Position numbers and translations under genes: made by a program. The notes under the pieces were generated by a model that worked only from the letters and a program-made list of their open reading frames with translations, was not told the origin of the DNA and made no database searches. Of a DNA stretch of 64,000 nt, positions 54,702 through 63,539 are shown piece by piece. The number at the start of each line of letters is the position of its first letter. The first letter of the stretch is position 1. Location: NCBI RefSeq assembly GCF_029525555.1, contig NZ_JAPDHZ010000008.1, positions 124,001-188,000 of the forward strand. Direction: 5' to 3'. The stretch is from Cohnella ginsengisoli (lineage in GTDB: Bacteria; Bacillota; Bacilli; Paenibacillales; Paenibacillaceae).

Positions 54702-55240
54702 GTTGTTCCTGTCCGAGACTTCCTGCCGCAATCCGCCATTCGAGCGTGCTAGTTTGTTCCTATCCGAGACTTCCTGCCGCAATCCGCCATTCGCGCATAC
54801 ATGTTTGTTCCTGTCCGAGACTTCCTGCCGCAATCTACCATGCGAGCGTGCTAGTTTGTTCCTATCCGAGACTTCCTGCCGCAATCCGCCATTCGAGCGT
54901 GCTAGTTTGTTCCTATCCGAGACTTCCTGCCGCAATCCGCCATTCGCGCATACATGTTTGTTCCTGTCCGAGACTCCCTGCCGCAATCCGCCATGCGCGC
55001 ATACATGTTTGTTCCTGTCCGAGACTTCCTGCCGCAATCCGCCATACGAGCGTGCTAGTTTGTTCCTATCCGAGACTTCCTGCCGCAATCCGCCATACGA
55101 GAGTGCGAGTTTGTTCCTATCCGAGACTTCCTGCCGCAATCCGCCATACGAGCGTGCGAGTTTGTTCCTATCCGAGACTTCCTGCCGCAATCCGCCATGC
55201 GCGCATACATGTTTGTTCCTATCCGAGACTTCCTACAGCG
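54702..55240. repeat. Second 51-bp tandem array (R5 family), eleven units
   Basis: GACTTCC recurs at 54717, 54768, 54819, 54870, 54921 and so on to 55227, always 51 bp apart. Units share TTTGTTCCTRTCCGAGACTT plus CCTGCCGCAATCCGCCAT and vary in a 13-15-bp block of two forms, CGAGCGTGCTAG (A) and CGCGCATACATG (B), in the order A B A A B B A A' A' B. Core matches the 23.8-kb array. Long frames on both strands (for example 54574-55251) are a by-product of the 51-bp period. Confidence 0.95.
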
Positions 55241-55307
55241 TCCAAAACTAGTGATGAGGCAGCGGTGGATCGATGAGAACGTGGGAAGTCCGACTGTCTG
55301 CCTAAAC

Positions 55308-55345
55308 GCAAAAAAAGAAGCAGCCCCTTCCGAGGCTGCTTCTTC
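55308..55345 (-). terminator. Terminator of catalase gene
   Basis: On the minus strand GAAGCAGCC pairs with GGCTGCTTC, followed by seven T residues. Confidence 0.85.
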
Positions 55346-55360
55346 GCGCGATCCGTGCGC

Positions 55361-57481
55361 CTACTGTACCTTCCGCGTCCAGTGCCGGTGCGCCGCGATC
55401 GCTTCGACGAACGACTTGGCGAAGGCCTCGTCCGGCGCAGCCGCGACGACGACGCCGGGCTCGTTCCACGCAGGCTGGTTGACCGAGCCCGTCGCTTTGG
55501 CGCCAACGGGAGTCGGCGCGCCAACGCCGGCCGGAGTCAGCAGGTCCGCGCCTTCGCCGATCGCGGCGATCGGCTTGTAGTGGCGGTACGCCTGGCGGAC
55601 GAAGTCCACCGCCAGCGGCTGCGCCAGCAGCGCGTCGACGCTCTCGCGGCCGCCCGCGACATAGACGGCGTCGAAGAGAACGGAGTCCGCCGACTCCAGG
55701 TGGTGCATAACCTCGACCTGTCCGTCTGCATCCGTCGGCAGGAAGCCGAGCTTCGTGCTCACGAGCTCCGCCGTGACGCCCGCCGCGGCGAGCGGCGCGA
55801 GCACTTTCTTCAGCTCGGCGTCAGCGAACGTCTTGGCCGTCAGCACGGCGACCTTGCGCGTCTGGGCCGACTTGGCCTTGTTCATGATGCTGAGCGCGGG
55901 CGATCTCATCGTCACGGCGGGCGGCGCCGTATCGGCCGGCGGCAGCGCGCCGATCGCGTCGGCGAGCTGCGCCGCGAGCCCCGGGTCGACCTGCGCGAAC
56001 ACGTCGACCGTCCGCTGGCGCACGTCTTTGTTCATCACCTTGCTCAGCTCGAACTGGAACGCCTTGATGATGTGCAGCTGCTCGACCTCGGACAGGCTCT
56101 GATAGAACATCGCGGCCTGGCCGAAGTGATCCTTGAAGCTGTCGCTACGGGCGCGAACCTTGCGCCCTTCCACCTTTTCCTCGTAATGCTTGTAGCCGCC
56201 CTCCGACTCCGGTGCCGGCGCGGGATCATTTCCAGCGATGCCGTTCTTGTGATAGGCAACCTGCCCCGGATTGATCGTCATGCGCGCCATGCCGTCGCGC
56301 TGGTTGTTGTGAACCGGCGCTACGGGACGGTTGATCGGCAGCTCGTGGAAGTTCGGGCCGCCGACGCGCTTCAGCTGGGTGTCGGTGTAGGAGAACAAGC
56401 GTCCCTGCAGCAGCGGATCGTTCGAAAAGTCGATGCCGGGCACGACATGTCCCGGGTGGAACGCAACCTGCTCCGTTTCCGCGAAGAAATTGTCCGTGTT
56501 GCGGTTCAGCGTCATTTTTCCGATCAGCCGCACCGGCACGAGCTCCTCCGGCCACAGCTTGGTCGGATCGAGGATGTCGAAGTCGAAGTTGAACTCCTCA
56601 TCCTCCTCGATCAATTGGACGCCGAGTTCCCACTCCGGGAAGTTGCCCTGCTCGATCGCGTCCCATAGGTCGCGGCGGTGGAAGTCAGGGTCCTTGCCCG
56701 CGATCTTCTGCGTCTCGTCCCAGACGGTCGAGTGAACGCCGAGCACCGGCTTCCAATGGAACTTCACGAAGCGCGCGACGCCATCCGCGTTGACGAGGCG
56801 GAACGTGTTGACGCCGAAGCCCTCCATCATGCGGAAACTCCGCGGCAGCGCGCGGTCGCTCATCGCCCACATGACCATGTGCGCCGCTTCGGTGTTCGTC
56901 GTGACGAAGTCCCAGAACGTATCGTGCGCCGATTGCGCCTGCGGCACCTCGTTGTGAGGCTCGGGCTTCACCGCGTGGACGAAGTCGGGGAACTTGATCG
57001 CATCCTGGATGAAGAACACCGGGATGTTGTTGCCGACCAGATCGTAGTTGCCTTCCTCGGTATAAAATTTAACGGCGAAGCCCCGCACGTCGCGCACCGT
57101 GTCGGCCGACCCGCGGGAGCCGGCGACGGTAGAGAAGCGGACGAACACCGGCGTCTTGACGGAAGGGTCCTGCAAAAAGCCGGCCTTCGTAATTTCCGCC
57201 TGCGGTTCGTATACTTGAAAGTAGCCGTGCGCCCCGAAGCCTCTGGCATGCACGACCCGCTCCGGGATGCGCTCATGGTCGAAATGGGTCATTTTTTCGC
57301 GGAAATGGAAGTCCTCGAGCAGCGTAGGGCCGCGCTCGCCCGCCTTGAGGGAGAATTCGTCCTCCGCCATCCGCAGGCCCTGGTTCGTCGTCAGCTTTTG
57401 CCCGGTCGCGTCCACCGTGAATTGCTTCAGCTGCTCGTCCTTGACTGTTTTCTTCGGCTTGCCGTTCTCCTTCTTGGCCAT
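55361..57481 (-). CDS. katE: Large-subunit catalase (HPII/KatE type)
   Basis: A 706-residue haem catalase. Distal His in RVVHARGFGAHGYF, Asn in VGNNIPVFFIQD and proximal haem Tyr in RLFSYTDTQLKR are present; the C-terminal 150 residues form the DJ-1/PfpI-like flavodoxin domain (KVAVLTAKTFADAELKKVLAPL) of large catalases. It breaks down hydrogen peroxide, often in stationary phase or spores. Start ATG 57481 follows GAGGAGG; the frame open to 58189 is not used. Divergent from an ArsR gene. Confidence 0.95.
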   Translation of the reverse strand: MAKKENGKPKKTVKDEQLKQFTVDATGQKLTTNQGLRMAEDEFSLKAGERGPTLLEDFHFREKMTHFDHERIPERVVHARGFGAHGYFQVYEPQAEITKAGFLQDPSVKTPVFVRFSTVAGSRGSADTVRDVRGFAVKFYTEEGNYDLVGNNIPVFFIQDAIKFPDFVHAVKPEPHNEVPQAQSAHDTFWDFVTTNTEAAHMVMWAMSDRALPRSFRMMEGFGVNTFRLVNADGVARFVKFHWKPVLGVHSTVWDETQKIAGKDPDFHRRDLWDAIEQGNFPEWELGVQLIEEDEEFNFDFDILDPTKLWPEELVPVRLIGKMTLNRNTDNFFAETEQVAFHPGHVVPGIDFSNDPLLQGRLFSYTDTQLKRVGGPNFHELPINRPVAPVHNNQRDGMARMTINPGQVAYHKNGIAGNDPAPAPESEGGYKHYEEKVEGRKVRARSDSFKDHFGQAAMFYQSLSEVEQLHIIKAFQFELSKVMNKDVRQRTVDVFAQVDPGLAAQLADAIGALPPADTAPPAVTMRSPALSIMNKAKSAQTRKVAVLTAKTFADAELKKVLAPLAAAGVTAELVSTKLGFLPTDADGQVEVMHHLESADSVLFDAVYVAGGRESVDALLAQPLAVDFVRQAYRHYKPIAAIGEGADLLTPAGVGAPTPVGAKATGSVNQPAWNEPGVVVAAAPDEAFAKSFVEAIAAHRHWTRKVQ

Positions 57482-57679
57482 GCGATCGCTTCCTCCTCGG
57501 TTATGGTCGTATTCACCATCATTTCCTATGTAGCAGCAGTTAACCCGAACTCTTACCCGCGATCGGAACGGATTAAGCAGAAGTGCTGAGCGGGACGTGC
57601 GTATGGCTCGCAGCGCTTCGTTTTCGTCCAATGCGGACTTTGCTATACTTAAGATCACCCATCCAAAGGAGGTGCCCCC

Positions 57680-58018
57680 ATGGCCCAGGACGACAAGCTC
57701 GCGGTGCTGAAGGCGCTGTCCAACGAGACGCGTCTCAATATCCTGTGCTGGCTGCGGGACCCCGAGAAGCAGTTCAGTCCCCAGCCTGCCGACGTGCAAA
57801 CGGCGTTTCCCGGCGGCGTCTGCGTGGGCAGCATTCAGGAAAAGGCCGGGTTGACGCAGTCTGTCATCTCTTCCTACCTGGCCGCTATGCAAAAAGCCGG
57901 ACTGCTCGAGTCGCGCCGCTGCGGACAATGGACATACTATAGGCGGAACGAGCAAGGAATCGCGTCGTTTCTGAACGAATTGGCGGCGCAGGTGCAGGCG
58001 AAGACGGACTTGCGGTAA
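57680..58018 (+). CDS. ArsR-family regulator
   Basis: A 112-residue winged-helix protein (LAVLKALSNETRLNILCWL, GSIQEKAGLTQSVISSYLAAMQKAGLLESRRCGQWTYYRRNEQ). Two cysteines (in CVGSIQEK and RRCGQW) could serve thiol sensing, but the classical metal-binding ELCVCDL motif is absent. AAAGGAGG precedes ATG 57680. The next gene is an old yellow enzyme, a common target of redox- or quinone-sensing ArsR proteins. Confidence 0.9.
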   Translation: MAQDDKLAVLKALSNETRLNILCWLRDPEKQFSPQPADVQTAFPGGVCVGSIQEKAGLTQSVISSYLAAMQKAGLLESRRCGQWTYYRRNEQGIASFLNELAAQVQAKTDLR

Positions 58019-58050
58019 AAGCTGCCGCTTGCGTTCGCCTACGCTTATCG

Positions 58051-58074
58051 ATATATTCATATTTATAGATATAT
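58051..58074. promoter_or_regulatory. AT-rich inverted repeat before old yellow enzyme gene
   Basis: ATATATTC...GATATAT with ATATAT at both ends lies 36 bp before the flavin oxidoreductase start. It is the only AT-rich dyad in this space and a candidate operator for the adjacent ArsR protein. Confidence 0.4.
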
Positions 58075-58109
58075 AAAAATAAGGGCAACTGCCCCAAGGA
58101 GAGAAACGC

Positions 58110-59221
58110 ATGAGCGCATCCCAAACCGCAGCATCGTTGTTCGAACCGTTCGCCCAAGGAAAACTGGCGCTCGACAGCCGGATCGTCATGGCGCCGATGA
58201 CCCGCAGCTTTTCGCCGAACGGCGTGCCGGGTCCTAACGTAGCCGGCTACTACCGCCGCAGGGCGGAAAATAACGTCGGCCTGATCATCACGGAAGGCAC
58301 GGTGATCAATCACCCCGCCGCCGCTGCCGACCGCGACGTCCCTCACTTCTACGGCGAGGCGGCGCTCGAAGGCTGGGCGCGCGTCGTACGCGAGGTCCAC
58401 GAGGCAGGCGGCAAGATCGCCCCGCAGATCTGGCACGTAGGCACCGCTCGTCAGCGCGACAAGTTCCCCGAATCGGACGCAGCGCCGATCGGCCCATCGG
58501 GCTTGGCGCTCACGGGCGAGAAGGTGTCCGAGCCGCTGACGAAGGAGGAGATCCGCGGCCTCGTCGCGGGGTACGCGCAGGCGGCGGCCGACGCGAAGCG
58601 GCTTGGCTTCGACGCCGTGGAGATCCACGGCGCGCACGGTTATCTGATCGACCAGTTTTTCTGGGAGAACACGAACAAGCGCGAAGACGAATACGGCGGC
58701 GACTTGGTCGGCCGCACGCGCTTCGCGGTCGAGGTCATCGAAGCGGTCCGCGCGGCCGTCGGTCCCGACTTCCCGGTTATCTTCCGCTTCTCCCAGTGGA
58801 AACCGGTGGACTACAACGCCAAGCTCGCGCCGACGCCGGAAGCGCTGGAGCGGTTCCTCGCCCCGCTGTCCGCGGCGGGCGTCGACATCTTCCACTGCTC
58901 CACGCGCCGCTTCTGGGAGCCTGAATTCGAGGGGTCGGACCTGAACCTGGCGGGCTGGACGAAGAAGCTGACCGGCAAGCCGACCATCACGGTCGGATCC
59001 GTCGGTCTCGACTCCGAGTTTACGAGCCTTTCGCCGAAGGCAAAGGCGCCGACAACGTGGGCCTGGACGCGCTCGTGGAGCGCCTGGAACGCGGAGAATT
59101 CGATCTCGTCGCCGTCGGCCGGGCGCTGCTGAACGATCCGTCGTGGGCGAGCAAGATCCGCGAGGGCCGTACGGAAGAGCTGCGGGCGTTCACGCGGGAA
59201 GCGCTTGGCTCGCTCAGCTAA
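58110..59221 (+). CDS. Old yellow enzyme family NADH:flavin oxidoreductase, frameshifted
   Basis: FMN TIM-barrel enzyme: APMTRSFSPNGVPG (N-terminus), EGTVINHPAA, HVGTARQ, DAVEIHGAHGYLIDQFFWENTNKREDEYGG and, after the break, VGRALLNDPSW. One T is missing at 59029-59031; TTT to TTTT gives SLFAEGKGADNVGLDAL and restores a protein of about 371 residues ending at 59221. It reduces activated C=C bonds of quinones or enones. Downstream of and probably controlled by the ArsR gene. Confidence 0.9.
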
Positions 59222-59286
59222 TACCGGCAATCGAAGGCGCCCGGAGCGATCCGCGCGCCTCTCGCATGCTTCCCGGACAAACCGCG

Positions 59287-59295
59287 TGTTATAAT
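59287..59295 (+). promoter_or_regulatory. Extended -10 promoter before nucleoside hydrolase
   Basis: TGTTATAAT is a TGnTATAAT extended -10 element, 57 bp before the start codon; the -35 region is weak. Confidence 0.5.
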
Positions 59296-59351
59296 TCGAA
59301 GACGCGCGGCCATTCCCGCGGAACATCCGATGAACAAAGGAGCCTAACCCC

Positions 59352-60306
59352 TTGACCCAAGTCCGTAAAGTCATCATCGACGCCGACACCGGCATCGACG
59401 ATGCGCTCGCCATTTTATACGCGCTCAAGTCCCCCCGCGCTCCGCGTCGAGGGCATCACGACCGTCTTCGGCAACGTGGACGTGCAGCAAGCGACGGAGA
59501 ACACGCTGCGCATCATTAAGCTGGCTGGGCCCGCTTATGAAGTGCCCGTCGCGATCGGCGCCGACCGTCCGCTAAAGCGGCCGCCGACAGGCTTCTCCGC
59601 GCACGTGCACGGGCACAACGGCATCGGCGACGCCGAGCTTCCGCCGGCCGGGCAGCGGGCGCTCGCGGAACGCGCCGATGACTTCATCGTCCGCAAGGCC
59701 GACGAGCTGGACGGCGAGCTCGTCCTGATCACCCTCGGACGGCTGACGAACGTCGCGCTCGCCTTAGCCAAGGATCCCGGTCTGGCGCGCAAGATCAAGC
59801 AGGTCTACGTGATGGGCGGCGCCGTCCAGGTCGCCGGCAACGTGACGCCGGTGGCGGAGGCGAACATCTGGGGCGACCCCGAGGCCGCCGATATCGTCTT
59901 CGCTTCCGGACTCGACATCGTGATGATCGGCCTCGACGTCACGATGAAGACGCACCTCGCGCAGGAGCACCTGGACTTCCTGCAGCGGCGCTGCCGGCCG
60001 GAAAACCGCGAGATCGTCGACTTCCTGCGGACCTCGATGGCCTACTACTTCGAGTTCTACCGGCAGGCCAATCACTTCGTCGACGCGGCGCCGATGCACG
60101 ACCCGCTCACGGTGCTCGCCGCCGAGGAGCCCGGGCTCGTCACCAACCGCACGATGCGCGTCACCGTCGAATGCGAGAGCGCGCTCTGCGCCGGCATGAC
60201 GGTCGCGGACCTGCGGCCGAGTCCGAGCGTCGGCACGCCGATCCAGGTCAGCGTGGACGTCGACGCCAAGACGGCGGTCGGCAAGCTGCTGTCGGTCTTT
60301 ATCTGA
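59352..60306 (+). CDS. Inosine-uridine preferring nucleoside hydrolase, frameshifted
   Basis: Calcium-binding N-ribohydrolase. The start is TTG 59352 behind AAAGGAG; DADTGIDDA is the DxDxxxDDA metal motif. A C6 run at 59431-59436 breaks the frame; five C give YALKSPALRVEGITTVFGN. ANIWGDPEAADIVFAS and MHDPLTVLAAEEPGLV carry the remaining active-site residues. About 317 residues. It releases bases from ribonucleosides for salvage. No nucleoside transporter adjoins it. Confidence 0.92.
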
Positions 60307-60443
60307 ATAAGCTTGGAGCTCCGAGTCACCGCGTCTGTCAGGCTGTATGATGACAGATTCGGTGACTTGTCTCACTTCTGGGTGAATAAAGATGACAATT
60401 AGAATGGAGGGGAGGATAACAAGCCGAAGAGGAGAGCTTCTTC

Positions 60444-61176
60444 ATGATCGACAATCATAAAAAAAATCGCGCTGATCACGGGCGGCAACCAGGGCATCGG
60501 GTTCGAGATCTGCCGCCAGCTCGGCCAAGCGGGCGTCCGCGTCCTCGTCGGCGCGCGAAACCCGGATCGCGGAGCCGAAGCGGCCCGCCTGCTGAACGCG
60601 GAAGGCGGCGAAGCCGCAAGCGTCCGGATGGACGTCACCGATGCCGCGCAAGTGACGGCCGCGGCGGAGGACGTCGCGCGAAGCTACGGAAGGCTGGACA
60701 TCCTCGTCAACAACGCCGGCGTGCTCCTGCCCGAGTCGCGCCCGAGCGAATCCGGCGCGGAGCTCGTCCGGCAAGTTTACGAGACCAACGTGTTCGGGGT
60801 CGTCCGCGTCACGCAGGCCATGCTTCCCTTGCTCCGCAAGTCGGCCGGCGGCCGGATCGTCAATATGTCGAGCTCGCTCGCCTCGCTCCAACTGCACGGC
60901 GATCCGTCGTTCGAGCTGGGAGATTTCCTGATGCTCGGCTACAATTCGTCCAAGACGGCGCTCAACGCGCTGACCGTCATGTGGGCCAAGGATCTGGCCG
61001 AGGCCGGCATCAAGGTCAATGCGGCGGATCCCGGCTACTGCGCGACCGCCATGACGGGCTATGCCTCTCCCCGGTTCGCTGCCGAAGGCGCGCGGACGCC
61101 CGTCCGCCTCGCGCTGCTCCCGGACGACGGGCCCAGCGGCGGATTGTTCGGGGACAACGGTCCGATCCCTTGGTGA
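60444..61176 (+). CDS. SDR-family oxidoreductase, frameshifted
   Basis: An A8 run at 60459-60466 disrupts codons 6-8; with seven A the protein begins MIDNHKKIALITGGNQGIGFEI and continues in the frame that ends at 61176, about 243 residues. TGGNQGIG is the nucleotide loop, LVNNAGV the NNAG motif, and catalytic Ser/Tyr/Lys are in MSSSLAS and LGYNSSKTAL. The C-terminal LFGDNGPIPW is typical of carbonyl-reductase-like SDRs. GAGGAG precedes ATG 60444. Confidence 0.9.
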
Positions 61177-61195
61177 ACGGGACGCGTCCCGCTTT

Positions 61196-62208
61196 TTAAA
61201 TGATGATCTCCTCGATGTTCAAATGCCGCTCCCGCTTGAGGTCGATGAAGCCGTCGCCGACCTTCACGAGCGGATGCATGTCCTCCTGCGGGTCGAGGTA
61301 GACGACCTCTCCCCAGCGCCCGTCGCTCAGCTTGACCTGGCGACCCAGCAAGTGCCGGATGATCTGCTCGAGGAACACGCCGACGATGTGCGGATCCAGC
61401 TCCCCGAACGAGCCGTTGCGCATCTCGCTGACGACTCTGTAGAAGGGCATCGGCTCGTGATAGGGACGCCTGGAAGACATCGCGTGGAATATATCCGCGA
61501 CCGCCACGACCCGGCTCATCGCGTCCATCTCGCTGTTGCGGATGCCATACGGATAGCCGCGTCCGTCGTTGCGTTCGTGGTGCTGCAGCGCGACCTGCGC
61601 CACCCGCGGATTGATTTTCGAATTCGCTTTCAAAATCTCGTAGCCGTAGACCGTATGCAGCTTCATCTGGGCGTACTCGTCCGCCGTCAGCCTGCCGGGC
61701 TTGAGCAGAATCTCGTCCGGGATCCTGACCTTCCCCACGTCGTGCAGCGACGCGGCGAGCGACAGCAGGGCGACTTCGTCGTCCCCCACCCCAGCCAGCG
61801 CCCGATCAGCGTAGAGAGCACGCTGACGCCGATGTTGTGCTGATGCGTATATTCATCCTTCGCTTTGACGGTATGGAACAGGCTGAACATGTCCTTGTTC
61901 TCCGAGATCTGCATGACCATCGGCGTCAGCGTGTGCTCGATCTCCTCCGGGTCGAGATGGCCGACCTCCCGGACCCGCTCGAACATCTCCTTCGTGAACT
62001 GCACGGCCTGCGACATCAACGCGGCGGACTCCGAGTCCTGCACCCCGTCTCCCTGCTCGGCCATACGAATCTCTTCGGGATCCATCCGGTAGTTCTCCAG
62101 CAAGTCGATATGCGCCTTCTCAAGTACGACTCCTGCCGGCACGAGCACCAACCCATTGTGGACGATATCGTGCTTGACCTTTTTGCCTAGGAGCTCCGCG
62201 TATCTCAT
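61196..62208 (-). CDS. HD-GYP domain protein (c-di-GMP phosphodiesterase type), frameshifted
   Basis: About 337 residues. SLHDVGKVRIPDEIL contains the HD metal pair, HHERNDGRGYPYGI the GYP motif, with FHAMSSRRPYH after it. A C5/G5 run at 61783-61787 breaks the frame just before the HD motif; six bases give LIGRWLGWGDDEVALLSL. AGGAGG precedes ATG 62208. The N-terminal 120 residues are a helical sensor-like region. It may counteract the GGDEF protein at 30594. Confidence 0.9.
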
Positions 62209-62395
62209 CGGGCTTACCTCCTGTCGCCCATTTGATTTTATGGACGTCCTTTCCAGTTTAATCTTTTCCGCGCCGTACTTAAAGAGAACAAAAATGATAC
62301 CTGCACGCGGCCGACGCCCCCGGTTGATTGGCCGGAACGGACCGCGGGTAATGGAGGATATCAAGCGGCGCATGAGCCGGAAGGAGGGTGCAGAG

Positions 62396-62566
62396 ATGTC
62401 GATGCCCGAGCGATACCTGGGTCAATCGGAGCTGCTGGAGGAGGACTACGAGCGTTCGCGCGACGGCGAGCCCGTCGCCGTCTCGTTCATCGAGTATTCC
62501 GCTTACTTCGCCATACTGCTTGGTTTGTTTTATTTCCTCACCCAATACGTGCTCCCGAGTTTTTAA
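62396..62566 (+). CDS. Small single-helix membrane protein, twin A
   Basis: A 56-residue protein with an acidic/polar N-terminus and one C-terminal membrane helix (SFIEYSAYFAILLGLFYFLTQYVLPSF). AAGGAGGG (62381-62388) sets the start at ATG 62396. It is paralogous to the next small gene, 23 bp downstream. Function unknown; size and topology recall small coat or stress membrane proteins. Confidence 0.75.
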   Translation: MSMPERYLGQSELLEEDYERSRDGEPVAVSFIEYSAYFAILLGLFYFLTQYVLPSF

Positions 62567-62589
62567 TATTAGACTAGGAGGGTTCGATC

Positions 62590-62751
62590 ATGTCCATCGA
62601 ACAGCGCAACGTCGAGTACGAGCAACACAACGTAGAGAGAAAGTACGATTCGAGTCTCGTCGCCTCGACCTTCATCAAGTATGCCGCGTACGTCCTCATC
62701 ATCTTCGGCGTTCTGTATTTCCTGGCCCGCTATATCATTCCGAAGTTTTAA
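62590..62751 (+). CDS. Small single-helix membrane protein, twin B
   Basis: A 53-residue protein starting at ATG 62590 behind AGGAGGG. Its C-terminus (TFIKYAAYVLIIFGVLYFLARYIIPKF) matches that of twin A position by position (F-I-Y-A-Y...LYFL-Y-P-F). The N-terminus is hydrophilic (VEYEQHNVERKYDSS). The pair looks like a tandem duplication. Confidence 0.75.
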   Translation: MSIEQRNVEYEQHNVERKYDSSLVASTFIKYAAYVLIIFGVLYFLARYIIPKF

Positions 62752-62772
62752 GCAGGATTCCTTAGCTTGACG

Positions 62773-62834
62773 CAAAAAAAGCAGGCAAGGCCGAACGCCC
62801 CTTCGCCGTCAGGGACGCTTGGCCTTGCCTGCTT
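62773..62834 (-). terminator. Terminator with 14-bp perfect stem
   Basis: AAGCAGGCAAGGCC (62779-62792) pairs exactly with GGCCTTGCCTGCTT (62821-62834); on the minus strand seven T residues follow, so it serves the gene at 62849-63139. Confidence 0.88.
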
Positions 62835-62848
62835 GCCGCGCAAACGGT

Positions 62849-63139
62849 CTAGTCGTCTTCCGGCAGGTGCGCCGCGCAAAAGGCGGCCAGCTCGGCGAGC
62901 TCTTCCGGCTCCGCATCCAGCGGCAGATAGCGGTTCGTCGTCTTTTCCGTCCAGTCGCACATCAAGATGCCCGAGGTCTCGCCCTCGTCCTTGTAGACGA
63001 CGCGCGCATAAACGCCGTGCTCCGAATAGAGCTCGTCCTCTTCGTCCACCTCGACCTCCAGCTTGAACTCGTATCTCCGTCCGCTCAGGATGCCGAAGGG
63101 ATCCTTGACTTGCTCGACCGTATATGCCGTTATGTTCAT
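62849..63139 (-). CDS. DUF6509-like small protein
   Basis: A 96-residue acidic soluble protein. MNITAYTVEQVKDPFGILSGRRYEFKLEVEV fits the Bacillales DUF6509 family. It has its own strong terminator. GGGAGGACAAGAA lies before ATG 63139. Function unknown. Confidence 0.7.
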   Translation of the reverse strand: MNITAYTVEQVKDPFGILSGRRYEFKLEVEVDEEDELYSEHGVYARVVYKDEGETSGILMCDWTEKTTNRYLPLDAEPEELAELAAFCAAHLPEDD

Positions 63140-63270
63140 TTCTTGTCCTCCCTCGAATTGGCCGTGTTAACAGTATACAATGCCGGGACGCGAATACAAC
63201 CGGCCGCAGCGGCGTCTATTCCTGGCAGGATCGGTCCATACTGACGTTAAAAGGGAGGTTGAGCGGCGTC

Positions 63271-63495
63271 ATGGGAGATGCGAATGATCAGCGGCACGAA
63301 AACGAGCGGTTTTTCGAGGAAGTCAAACGCAAATACTTGGCCGACATGAAGACGCGGTTCGGCTTCACGGACCTGCAGGCGACGCAGGCCGAGAGTCTGG
63401 CGAACTGGGCGTTCGACAGCGGCTTCGGGAGCGGCGTCAGCTATGCCCGCTACGACGAAGCGATGTCCCGGCTTCGGCCCGGACGAATGGCATGA
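63271..63495 (+). CDS. Small hypothetical protein
   Basis: A 74-residue charged protein (FFEEVKRKYLADMKTRFGFTDLQATQAESLANWAFDSGFGSG). Start ATG 63271 has GGGAGG 12 bases upstream; the frame open from 63124 is not needed. No family recognised. Followed by a bidirectional terminator. Confidence 0.65.
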   Translation: MGDANDQRHENERFFEEVKRKYLADMKTRFGFTDLQATQAESLANWAFDSGFGSGVSYARYDEAMSRLRPGRMA

Positions 63496-63501
63496 CACGG
63501 C

Positions 63502-63539
63502 AAGAGAGTCTGGCGGGCGACCGTCAGACTCTCTTTTTT
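63502..63539. terminator. Bidirectional terminator
   Basis: AAGAGAGTCTG pairs with CAGACTCTCTT; T6 follows on the plus strand. It lies between two convergent genes. Confidence 0.85.

Noticed and set aside
54574..55276. Repetitive proteins of 189-228 residues encoded by the 54.7-kb array
   Set aside because: Frames are open on both strands only because 51 is a multiple of three and the unit lacks stops; no ribosome binding site or conserved start supports them.
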